From Pseudomonadota bacterium (GTDB taxonomy: Bacteria > Pseudomonadota > Alphaproteobacteria > Acetobacterales > Acetobacteraceae), in assembly GCA_021819535.1 (NCBI GenBank), contig JAKAQU010000125.1, positions 1 through 8,035 of the forward strand: a stretch of DNA of 8,035 nt. Reading direction: 5' to 3'. The number at the start of each line of letters is the position of its first letter. Position 1 is the first letter of the stretch. A program made the position numbers and the translations under genes. The notes beneath the pieces are model-generated. The model ran no database searches, was not told the DNA's origin, and saw nothing but the letters and a program-made list of their open reading frames with translations. Positions 1 to 6,218 of this stretch are shown here, in pieces.

Positions 1-676
1 GCGCTTCCATGAGTGACACGAGCGCGCGGGCGAGGCGTGTGAACTGTGCGCCGACCCCGTCTTCGTGGTAGGGATGCGCCGCCGGATCATGCAACAGAAT
101 GAGATCGATATCGCTGGAGTAATTGAGTTCCCGCCCGCCGAGCTTGCCGAGCGCGAGCACGGCGAACCCCGAGCCGCGCGCCGGATGCGCGGGATCGGGG
201 AGGCGGAGCGCCCCGCTCGCCGCCGCGTCGGCGAGAAGATGCGCGGTCGCGAGCCGAAGTGCCGCGTCGGCAAAGCGGCTCAGCGCCGCGGTCACGTCTT
301 CGAGCCGGAAGAGGCCCCCGATATCGGCGAGGGCGACGATGAGGGCGACGCGCCGCTTGGCCTCGCGCAGCCGGCGGGCGATTTCGGCACGGGGCAGCGC
401 GGGCGAGGCGGCATCGAGCCCGGCATTGATGGCGGCGAGCGACGGGCGCGGACCCTGGGCGAGAATGGTATCAAGGGTCGCGACCTCTCGCCTTGCGAGA
501 TCGGCGAGATAGGGGCTGTTGCCACCGATCGCGGCAAGGAGTGCGGCGCCGGTTTCGCGCCTCGCCCAGTCCCGCCCGCAAGCGACGATATCCTCGATGA
601 GCCGGCCCGCTTGGGCAGGATCGGCGGGGCGCGGCCAGCGGCGTCTGGTCCAAATGGGCGCGATGGCATCGGTCAT
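1..676 (-). CDS. glnE: Bifunctional glutamine synthetase adenylyltransferase/adenylyl-removing enzyme, N-terminal part (partial)
   Basis: GlnE attaches AMP to, and removes it from, a tyrosine of glutamine synthetase in the cytoplasm, under control of PII (GlnB), so ammonium assimilation follows nitrogen status. Reading the minus strand from the ATG at 676-674 gives 225 codons open to the left edge. The diagnostic stretch is GKLGGREL at residues 177-184 followed by NYSSDIDLI at 185-193. This is the nucleotidyltransferase signature of the N-terminal adenylyl-removing domain, with the DxD metal-binding aspartates at D189 and D191. Family members are about 950-1000 residues, so roughly three quarters of the protein, including the central helical region and the C-terminal adenylylating domain, lies outside the window. 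The start is the only plausible one: no ATG, GTG or TTG lies in frame just upstream, although no clear Shine-Dalgarno sequence precedes it. The next gene starts divergently 17 bases away. Confidence 0.93.
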   Translation of the reverse strand, partial: MTDAIAPIWTRRRWPRPADPAQAGRLIEDIVACGRDWARRETGAALLAAIGGNSPYLADLARREVATLDTILAQGPRPSLAAINAGLDAASPALPRAEIARRLREAKRRVALIVALADIGGLFRLEDVTAALSRFADAALRLATAHLLADAAASGALRLPDPAHPARGSGFAVLALGKLGGRELNYSSDIDLILLHDPAAHPYHEDGVGAQFTRLARALVSLMEA

Positions 677-683
677 GGCGCGC

Positions 684-688
684 GAGGG
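684..688 (+). promoter_or_regulatory. Ribosome binding site deciding the GTG start of the DUF3971 gene
   Basis: GAGGG lies 5 bases before the GTG at 694. It supports that GTG over the first in-frame ATG at 838, which would begin inside the predicted transmembrane segment and remove its N-terminal half. Confidence 0.55.
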
Positions 689-693
689 TCGCC

Positions 694-3600
694 GTGATAC
701 CCGCCCCCGGTCAAGCCCCGTCTCGCAGCGCCTTGAGCGCTCGCCTCTGGCAAAAGCGGCATTGGCTTCGCCCGGCCTTCTGGGCGCTGCATCGGCTCGC
801 GGCATTGGCGCTCGCGCTCGCGGTGCTGGCTTCGCTCATGCTCGGCGCTGGCCTCTGGCGGCTGATGCAGGGGCCGGTCAATCTCGCCTGGCTCGCGCGG
901 CGATTGGAGGCCGAGGCCAATCACGGCGCGCATCCGCTGGTGCTGCATATCGGGCAGGCGGCCCTGGTGTGGGAAGGATGGCGGGGCGGGGTCGATCGGC
1001 CGATCGATCTTCGCCTCAATGATGTCGTCGCGACCGACCGCGACGGGCACGAAATCGCCGAGATCCCGCACGCCGAAGTCTCGCTCGCGCTCCATGCCCT
1101 ACTGCTCGGCCACCTCGCCCCACGCGCCGCCGACCTCGACATCGAGCGGCTGCATCTGGTGCGCGGGCCGGATGGGGCGGTATCCCTGTTCGCCGATGCG
1201 CGGCAAGGCGCGCCGGCACCGGCGGCGCTGCTCCTGGCCAGCGGCGTCGTGCTCGACGACCTTCGCCGCGTGCGCCTCGAAAGCCGGGATGTCGTCATCG
1301 ATGATCATGCCCTCGGTTTGATTTGGCGGATCGACGGGGCGCAAGCGACGCTCGCGCGCCGCGCGGGCGGGGGGTTCGACGGCGATCTCGCCGCAACACT
1401 CGCGACCGCGGACAAAACGCTGCCGCTCCGCGCCCGCATGACGCTCGCCGAGAAAGGAGAGGCACCCCTCCTGGTCGCGGCCACGCTGGGCCCGGTCGTG
1501 CCCGCGAGCCTCGCCGACGCGGCCCCGGCTTTCGCCGCGCTCAAACCGCTCGCCGCCCCGCTCAGCACGGCGATCACGCTTCGTCTCGGCCGCGATTTCG
1601 CCTGGCGCGACATCGAGGGGACGCTCACCCTCGGCCCTGGCGAGATCTCCCTCGCCGGCGGCACGGTCCCGCTCGCCTCGGCGCATACCGCCTTCACAAC
1701 CGAAGGGCATGATCAATTGCTGCTCCGCGCGGCGACGGCAACGCTCGCCGCCGCCGACGGTTCCACCGGCCCCACTCTTTCTGGCCACGGATCGCTCGCG
1801 CGCAGCCCAGGGGGGCGGATCGGGGTCAGCCTCGAGACGAAGCTCGATCGCCTTCCCTTCGCCGATCTCGCGCGCTATTGGCCGGCCGGGCTCGCCGCCA
1901 ATACCCGCGACTGGCTGACCACCAATATCACCTCCGGCACCGCGCATGACGGGCATCTCGCGCTCACGGCGAGCCTCGATGCCGATGGCGGCGCGGCGCG
2001 GATCGAGACCATTTCCGGCACCCTCGCCGGCGACGATCTTGCCATCACCTGGCTGTCGCCCCTGCCGCCGCTGCAACACGCGGCAGCAACGCTCAGCATC
2101 CATGCGCCCGACGCAATCGACATCACGGCGCAGTCTGGCGTCGTGACACTCGCGGGTGGCGGGCCGATCGCGCTCACCGGTGGCGCGGTCCACATCGCCG
2201 GGCTCGATGTCGCCGATCAGACCGCATCGATGCGCTTCGATCTCCGCGGCCAGGTTGCCGACGCGCTGGCGCTTTTGGGCCAGAAGCGGCTCCATCTCCT
2301 CGATCATCAGCCTTTTCCGCTGAACGACCCGAAAGGCACGTTCGCCGGCACGCTCAGCGTCGCCCTGCCGCTCGATTCTGCGGTGAAAACCGATGACATC
2401 GCGATCAAGGCGCAGGTTGCGGTTGCCGATCTCCACCTCGCCGGGCTCATCGCCGGGCGCGATCTCGATGGCGGGGCAATGAGGCTCGACATCGATAATG
2501 ATGGCCTCCGCGCGGACGGCACGGCGCGGCTGGCCGGGGTTCCGGCACGGTTCGGCGCGCGGATGGACTTCACCGCCGGCCCTCCCGATCAGGAAATCGC
2601 CGAAATCGCCGTGCGGGCGCTCATCAAGGCGACGGATTTGGCACGGCTCGGCTTCGATCCCGGCGGGCGGATGAGCGGCACCATCCCGCTCGACGCCGAA
2701 TGGATCGAGCGCCGCAACGGCCACGGATCGATTGCCGCCAGCGCCGATCTCACCCCGGCCGGGCTTGCGCCAACGCCGCTCGGTTGGCGCAAGGCGGAAG
2801 GTGTCGCCGGCCATCTCGGCGCCGATCTCCGCCTCGATCACGGCCATCTCGTCGGCATCGACGACATCTCCTTGCAAAGCCGCGATGCCAGCGTTCTCGC
2901 CACCGCCGATGCGGCGCACGGCGCACCCTGGCATCTGATCGTCGCGCGCGGCGATCTCGGTGCAACCCACGTCCATGGCGATCTGATTTTTCCGCGCGAT
3001 CCGGGGGCGCCTTATCGCCTCCGTCTCGGGGGGGCGAGCCTCGATCTTTCCGGGCGGCAAAAACCGGAGCCCTCGGCCCGCCGGCCGAGCGGACCCGAGC
3101 GCAAGGAAATCGCGGCCGCGACCAGAGAGGGGCCGCCGGGCGCACCGTTCGAGATCTCCGCCGCCTTCGATACCGTTCTCCTCGGCCCCGCGCGCCGCAT
3201 CGGCTTTCTCAATCTCCGGGCCGAGAATGACGGCCGGGTGTTCACCGCGCTCAACGCCGAGGGGTTCGATCAAGGCGGCGGCGCGCGCGGCAGTTTCCGC
3301 CTCGCGATCACCCGCGCGCCGGACGGTGAGCGGCGCGTCACCGCCAATGCCGAGGATGCCGGCGCCTTCTTCTCGTGCCTCGCCGGTCTCGATGCCATCG
3401 CCGGCGGCAGGCTCACCCTTAGCGGGCGGTTCGACGATGGGCGGGGGGCGCCTGGAAAAGCCACGCATGGAAAAGCCGGGCATCCATTCACGGGCCAGAT
3501 GGAGATCGTCGATTTTCGTCTGCGCGACGCACCGCTTGCGATACGTGTTCTGCAAGGCATGACGGTCTATGGCCTGCTCGGCCAGCAACCGGGCCGCAGC

Positions 3601-3960
3601 CTTGCCTTCGACCGGCTGGTGGCGCCGTTCTCCTATCAGAATGGCCTCATTTCGCTCGCCAATGCTCGCATGTCCAACGCCTCACTCGGCTTCACGGCGA
3701 AAGGCATCATCGATCTCGACGCACGTATCCTCGATCTCGCCGGCACCGTGGTTCCGGCCTATTTCTTCAACTCGCTGCTCGGGCGCATCCCGCTGCTCGG
3801 CCGCCTGTTCAGCCCCGAGCGCGGCGGCGGCGTCTTGGCCGCGTCCTATGCCGCAAGCGGGCCGTTCGATGACCCCAAGGTCTCGGTCAATCCGCTGACC
3901 GCGCTGACCCCCGGTTTCACACGGGATATTTTCAATCTGTTCAACGGCAAAAGCAGCTGA
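694..3960 (+). CDS. AsmA/YhdP-like membrane-anchored protein with DUF3971 region
   Basis: This 1088-residue protein resembles the YhdP branch of the AsmA-like family. These are inner-membrane-anchored proteins with a long periplasmic beta-rich body, implicated in E. coli in moving phospholipid towards the outer membrane; that role here is inference from family. After a basic N-terminus (RLWQKRHWLR, about 17-26), residues 33-57 are a hydrophobic Ala/Leu segment, which I read as the single membrane anchor. A long repetitive beta-strand region follows. The C-terminal end is characteristic: AYFFNSLLGRIPLLGRLF from residue 1022, then GGGVLAASYAASGPFDDP and VSVNPLTALTPGF, matching the usual AsmA-like C-terminal pattern. 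A charged, proline-rich and probably disordered stretch lies at about 788-816. A five-residue tandem duplication (GKATH/GKAGH) sits at 921-930. The GTG start is chosen from the GAGGG upstream. It is divergent from glnE; the next gene, secB, starts 111 bases downstream and probably has its own promoter. Confidence 0.85.
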   Translation: MIPAPGQAPSRSALSARLWQKRHWLRPAFWALHRLAALALALAVLASLMLGAGLWRLMQGPVNLAWLARRLEAEANHGAHPLVLHIGQAALVWEGWRGGVDRPIDLRLNDVVATDRDGHEIAEIPHAEVSLALHALLLGHLAPRAADLDIERLHLVRGPDGAVSLFADARQGAPAPAALLLASGVVLDDLRRVRLESRDVVIDDHALGLIWRIDGAQATLARRAGGGFDGDLAATLATADKTLPLRARMTLAEKGEAPLLVAATLGPVVPASLADAAPAFAALKPLAAPLSTAITLRLGRDFAWRDIEGTLTLGPGEISLAGGTVPLASAHTAFTTEGHDQLLLRAATATLAAADGSTGPTLSGHGSLARSPGGRIGVSLETKLDRLPFADLARYWPAGLAANTRDWLTTNITSGTAHDGHLALTASLDADGGAARIETISGTLAGDDLAITWLSPLPPLQHAAATLSIHAPDAIDITAQSGVVTLAGGGPIALTGGAVHIAGLDVADQTASMRFDLRGQVADALALLGQKRLHLLDHQPFPLNDPKGTFAGTLSVALPLDSAVKTDDIAIKAQVAVADLHLAGLIAGRDLDGGAMRLDIDNDGLRADGTARLAGVPARFGARMDFTAGPPDQEIAEIAVRALIKATDLARLGFDPGGRMSGTIPLDAEWIERRNGHGSIAASADLTPAGLAPTPLGWRKAEGVAGHLGADLRLDHGHLVGIDDISLQSRDASVLATADAAHGAPWHLIVARGDLGATHVHGDLIFPRDPGAPYRLRLGGASLDLSGRQKPEPSARRPSGPERKEIAAATREGPPGAPFEISAAFDTVLLGPARRIGFLNLRAENDGRVFTALNAEGFDQGGGARGSFRLAITRAPDGERRVTANAEDAGAFFSCLAGLDAIAGGRLTLSGRFDDGRGAPGKATHGKAGHPFTGQMEIVDFRLRDAPLAIRVLQGMTVYGLLGQQPGRSLAFDRLVAPFSYQNGLISLANARMSNASLGFTAKGIIDLDARILDLAGTVVPAYFFNSLLGRIPLLGRLFSPERGGGVLAASYAASGPFDDPKVSVNPLTALTPGFTRDIFNLFNGKSS
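3453..3482 (+). repeat. 15-bp in-frame tandem duplication inside the DUF3971 gene
   Basis: Two adjacent 15-base copies, TGGAAAAGCCACGCA (3453-3467) and TGGAAAAGCCGGGCA (3468-3482), differ at two positions. They encode GKATH and GKAGH at residues 921-930. The unit is a multiple of three, so the frame is kept. It lies in a glycine/lysine-rich loop between two beta-rich segments, a place likely to tolerate length change. Confidence 0.8.
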
Positions 3961-4000
3961 CGGCGCGCCGCCGCGGGCAAATCATTTCAAAGCCTCGGCC

Positions 4001-4030
4001 CTGGCCCTCGCCATGCGATCGTGCTAGGGC
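4001..4030 (+). promoter_or_regulatory. Possible secB promoter
   Basis: CTGGCC (4001-4006) and TAGGGC (4025-4030), 18 bases apart, are a weak match to sigma-70-type -35 and -10 boxes. The -10 sits in a GCTAG context like that of the better rho promoter in this window. Transcription would start near 4037, giving a leader of about 35 nt before secB. An inverted repeat, CTCGCC (4007-4012) and GGCGAG (4028-4033), overlaps the element. Only three of six bases match in the -35 box, so this is a low-confidence suggestion. Confidence 0.25.
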
Positions 4031-4071
4031 GAGCGGGAACATCCCCTGCCTTCCTCAGAGTGGAGAGCGTC

Positions 4072-4614
4072 ATGTCCGAGAGCCTTCCCGCCGGCCAGCC
4101 GAGCGCGGCTGCGCCGCTGATCATCAACACGCAATACGTCAAGGATCTCTCTTTCGAGGTGCCGGGCGCGCCGCAGATCTTCACGACGCTGCGGAGCCAG
4201 CCGCAAATCAATCTCGGGCTCGATGTGAAGGTGCAGAAACTCGCGCCCATGGAGCAGAACGCCTTCGAAGTCACGCTCCATCTCCGCGCCGAGGCCTTCG
4301 ACCCCGCCCAGGGTGGCGCCGCGGCAGCGGCTTCGGCCGAGGAAGCCAAGCGGCCAGCACCGGTGTTCATCGCCGAACTCGCCTATGCTGGCGTCTTCAC
4401 CCTCAATAACGTGCCGGAAAATGCCGTCGAGCCGGTGCTGCTCGTCGAGTGTCCGCGGCTTCTTTTCCCCTTCGCGCGCAACATTCTCGCCGACGTGACC
4501 CGGGAAGGCGGGTTTCCCCCCGTCCTCCTGCAGCCGATCGATTTCGTCGCCCTCTGGCAGTCGCGCCGGGCGCAGGCGGCGAGTGCTGCGCGCGGCCCCT
4601 CCGGCACGGCCTGA
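4072..4614 (+). CDS. secB: Protein-export chaperone SecB
   Basis: SecB is a cytoplasmic tetrameric chaperone that holds preproteins unfolded and hands them to SecA at the SecYEG translocon. The 180-residue product shows the family core. NTQYVKDLSFEVPGAPQIF at 19-37 is the first conserved strand and turn. FIAELAYAGVFTLNNVP follows at 99-115, then the strongly conserved VECPRLLFPFARNILADVT (125-143), GGFPPVLLQPIDF (146-158) and a WQSRRAQ tail. The protein is longer than E. coli SecB (155 residues). Part of the excess is an Ala/Glu-rich insertion at about 77-97 between two beta strands; the rest is a short N-terminal extension and an Ala-rich C-terminal tail. The start is the ATG at 4072, preceded by GGAG at 4062-4065 with a 6-base gap. 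An upstream in-frame GTG at 4021 has no such support and falls within the likely promoter. secB appears to be a single-gene unit between the DUF3971 gene and rho. Confidence 0.95.
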   Translation: MSESLPAGQPSAAAPLIINTQYVKDLSFEVPGAPQIFTTLRSQPQINLGLDVKVQKLAPMEQNAFEVTLHLRAEAFDPAQGGAAAAASAEEAKRPAPVFIAELAYAGVFTLNNVPENAVEPVLLVECPRLLFPFARNILADVTREGGFPPVLLQPIDFVALWQSRRAQAASAARGPSGTA

Positions 4615-4638
4615 GGCAGCGCGCCAGTGCGAGGGATG

Positions 4639-4653
4639 CCGCCCGAAGGGCGG
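4639..4653 (+). terminator. Short GC hairpin after secB, possible terminator
   Basis: CCGCCC (4639-4644) and GGGCGG (4648-4653) form a perfect 6-bp stem with a 3-nt GAA loop, 24 bases after the secB stop. No T-run follows, so it is at best a weak intrinsic terminator or an RNA 3'-end stabiliser. Its right arm overlaps the first copy of the 14-bp tandem repeat, so the hairpin may be partly incidental. Confidence 0.35.
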
Positions 4654-4686
4654 GGCTTGAAGGACGGGGCCTGAAGGACGGGACTT
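4645..4686. repeat. Three tandem copies of a 14-bp G-rich unit
   Basis: Three consecutive 14-base units lie here: GAAGGGCGGGGCTT (4645-4658), GAAGGACGGGGCCT (4659-4672) and GAAGGACGGGACTT (4673-4686), followed by the partial start GAAA. Adjacent copies differ at two positions. They occupy the space between the secB stop and the rho promoter. The consensus GAAGGACGGGGCTT has no match to a regulator site I recognise, so it may simply be a small tandem repeat made by slippage. Confidence 0.8.
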
Positions 4687-4716
4687 GAAACCGGCAGCGG
4701 GCGCGCCATCTCGCGG

Positions 4717-4745
4717 TTGACGCGGGAAAAAAGCGCGGCTAGCTT
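4717..4745 (+). promoter_or_regulatory. Probable sigma-70-type promoter for rho
   Basis: TTGACG (4717-4722) and TAGCTT (4740-4745) are exactly 17 bases apart. The -35 box matches five of six consensus bases. The -10 box matches three, including the leading TA and final T, which is common in high-GC alphaproteobacteria. An A-run (4727-4732) lies in the spacer. Transcription would start near 4752, giving a rho leader of about 145 nt. It is probably the promoter for rho and, by read-through, ahcY. Confidence 0.55.
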
Positions 4746-4751
4746 CCGCTG

Positions 4752-4897
4752 GTCTCGTGCCGGCAGCGTCCTGCTTGCCGCCCTTCGAGTGTTTTTCATT
4801 TCTAACCTGTGCCGGAGGCGCTTTCCCGCCGATCCGGCTCGCGGTGCGCAGATGGCGCCCGCGCCCTTTCCCTCCCATGCTCTCTGAGGCGTCACCG
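4752..4897 (+). promoter_or_regulatory. Leader (5' untranslated region) of rho, possibly autoregulatory
   Basis: About 145 nt lie between the inferred transcription start and the rho ATG. An imperfect hairpin, CGGCAGC (4761-4767) with GCTTGCCG (4773-4780, one bulged base), is followed by a G-free U-rich run at 4792-4808. A pyrimidine tract at 4864-4885 contains a single G and sits just before the GAGG ribosome binding site at 4886-4889. Unstructured C/U-rich, G-poor RNA is what Rho loads on, and rho is known to be autoregulated through its leader in E. coli. Applying that here is inference. The frame is open back to a GTG at 4757, but those residues look unlike any Rho N-terminus. Confidence 0.4.
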
Positions 4898-6172
4898 ATG
4901 CATCTCGCCGAACTCAAGGCAAAATCTCCCGCCGACCTCCTTAGCTTCGCCGAAAGCCTGCAAATCGAGAATGCCTCGTCGCTGCGCAAGCAGGACATGA
5001 TGTTCGCGATCCTCAAGACCCTGGCCGAAAACGATCAGGCGATCAGCGGCGAAGGCACGCTCGAAATCCTCCCCGACGGTTTCGGCTTCCTGCGCAGCCC
5101 CGAGGCCAATTATCTCCCCGGCCCGGATGATATTTACGTGAGCCCGACCCAGGTGCGCCGCTTCGGACTCCGCACCGGCGATTCGGTCGAGGGGCAGATC
5201 CGCGCCCCCAAGGAGGGCGAGCGCTATTTCTCGCTGCTCAAGCTCAACACGATCAATTTCGAGCCGCCCGAGGCAGTGCGTCACCGCATCAATTTCGACA
5301 ACCTGACGCCGCTCTATCCGACCCAGCGCCTGAAGATGGAGACCGAGAATTTCCAGTCTGTCGCCAAGGCGCCGGGCAAGGATTTCACGCCGCGGGTGAT
5401 CGATCTCATCGCCCCGATCGGCAAGGGCCAGCGCGCGCTGATCGTCGCCCCGCCGCGCACCGGCAAGACGGTGATGCTGCAAAACATCGCAACCGCCATC
5501 GCCGCCAATCAGCCGGAAGTGTTCCTCATCGTGCTGCTGATCGACGAGCGGCCCGAGGAAGTGACCGACATGGCCCGCAGCGTGAAGGGCGAGGTCATCA
5601 GCTCGACCTTCGACGAGCCGGCGACCCGCCACGTGCAGGTCACCGAAATGGTGCTGGAGAAAGCCAAGCGCCTCGTCGAACACAAGCGCGATGTCGTCAT
5701 CCTTCTTGATTCCATCACCCGTCTCGCCCGCGCCTACAACACCGTCGTCCCCTCCTCGGGCAAGGTGCTGACCGGCGGCGTCGATGCCAACGCGCTGCAA
5801 CGGCCCAAGCGCTTCTTCGGTGCCGCGCGCAATATCGAGGAAGGCGGCAGCCTCACCATCATCGCGACCGCCCTCATCGATACCGGCAGCCGCATGGACG
5901 AAGTGATTTTCGAAGAGTTCAAGGGCACCGGCAATTCCGAAATCATTCTCGACCGCAAACTCTCCGACAAGCGCAGCTTCCCGGCGATCGACATCACGAA
6001 ATCGGGCACGCGCAAGGAGGAATTGCTGGTCGACAAGGGAACATTGTCGAAAATGTGGGTGCTCCGCCGCATCCTCAATCCGATGGGTACCGTCGATGCC
6101 ATGGAATTCCTCCTGGACAAGCTGAAATACAGCAAAACCAACCAGGATTTCTTCGACGCCATGAACACCTGA
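4898..6172 (+). CDS. rho: Transcription termination factor Rho
   Basis: Rho is a homohexameric RNA-dependent ATPase/translocase that binds C-rich nascent RNA and releases RNA polymerase. The 424-residue product is close to the 419 of E. coli, with no N-terminal insertion. Residues 1-45 are the helical N-terminal domain (MHLAELKAKSPADLL). The cold-shock-like RNA-binding domain follows, with GFGFLR at 61-66 and DDIYVSPTQVRRFGLR at 77-92. The ATPase core has Walker A APPRTGKT at 184-191, the conserved IDERPEEVTDM at 215-225, Walker B VVILLD ending at D271, SITRLARAYN at 272-281, the Q-loop region LTGGVDANALQRPKRFFGAA at 291-310 and the putative arginine-finger segment SGTRKEELL at 369-377. The start is the ATG at 4898, with GAGG 8 bases upstream. 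An in-frame ATG at 4877 would add seven residues but lacks a comparable site. The gene is followed after 46 bases by ahcY. Confidence 0.97.
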   Translation: MHLAELKAKSPADLLSFAESLQIENASSLRKQDMMFAILKTLAENDQAISGEGTLEILPDGFGFLRSPEANYLPGPDDIYVSPTQVRRFGLRTGDSVEGQIRAPKEGERYFSLLKLNTINFEPPEAVRHRINFDNLTPLYPTQRLKMETENFQSVAKAPGKDFTPRVIDLIAPIGKGQRALIVAPPRTGKTVMLQNIATAIAANQPEVFLIVLLIDERPEEVTDMARSVKGEVISSTFDEPATRHVQVTEMVLEKAKRLVEHKRDVVILLDSITRLARAYNTVVPSSGKVLTGGVDANALQRPKRFFGAARNIEEGGSLTIIATALIDTGSRMDEVIFEEFKGTGNSEIILDRKLSDKRSFPAIDITKSGTRKEELLVDKGTLSKMWVLRRILNPMGTVDAMEFLLDKLKYSKTNQDFFDAMNT

Positions 6173-6218
6173 CCTTCGGTTTTATCGACGCGCCGCGCAT
6201 CGCAAGAGGAAGATCGCC

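Noticed and set aside
65..697. A 210-codon plus-strand open frame at the left end
   Set aside because: The minus strand of the same stretch encodes clear GlnE with the GKLGGREL and SSDIDLI motifs. The plus-strand product is low-complexity and unrecognisable.
1099..3588. An 829-codon open frame on the minus strand opposite the DUF3971 gene
   Set aside because: It is fully antisense to a gene with recognisable AsmA-like C-terminal motifs. Its composition is Arg/Gly/Ala/Glu-rich, as expected for a high-GC shadow frame, and no domain is visible in it.
3961..3970. 10-bp palindrome CGGCGCGCCG immediately after the DUF3971 stop
   Set aside because: It has no loop and no T-run, so it is a poor terminator, and short GC palindromes arise often by chance in DNA of this composition.
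4757..4897. N-terminally extended Rho beginning at GTG 4757
   Set aside because: The extra 47 residues are Pro/Arg/Phe-rich and unlike Rho N-termini, while the ATG at 4898 has a well-placed GAGG and starts with the usual Rho sequence. The region fits better as an untranslated leader.
4024..5016. A 330-codon minus-strand open frame spanning secB, the gap and the start of rho
   Set aside because: It is antisense to two well-supported genes and has a shadow-like composition. The part lying in the true gap gives no recognisable motif.
4892..5800. A 302-codon minus-strand open frame inside rho
   Set aside because: It is antisense to the highly conserved Rho core, whose Walker motifs are intact. 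Histidine/Asp/Gly-rich shadow composition.
6173..6218. Possible SAH riboswitch ahead of ahcY
   Set aside because: The gap is only 46 bases and contains no suitable paired structure; it is too short for the known SAH-sensing RNA.
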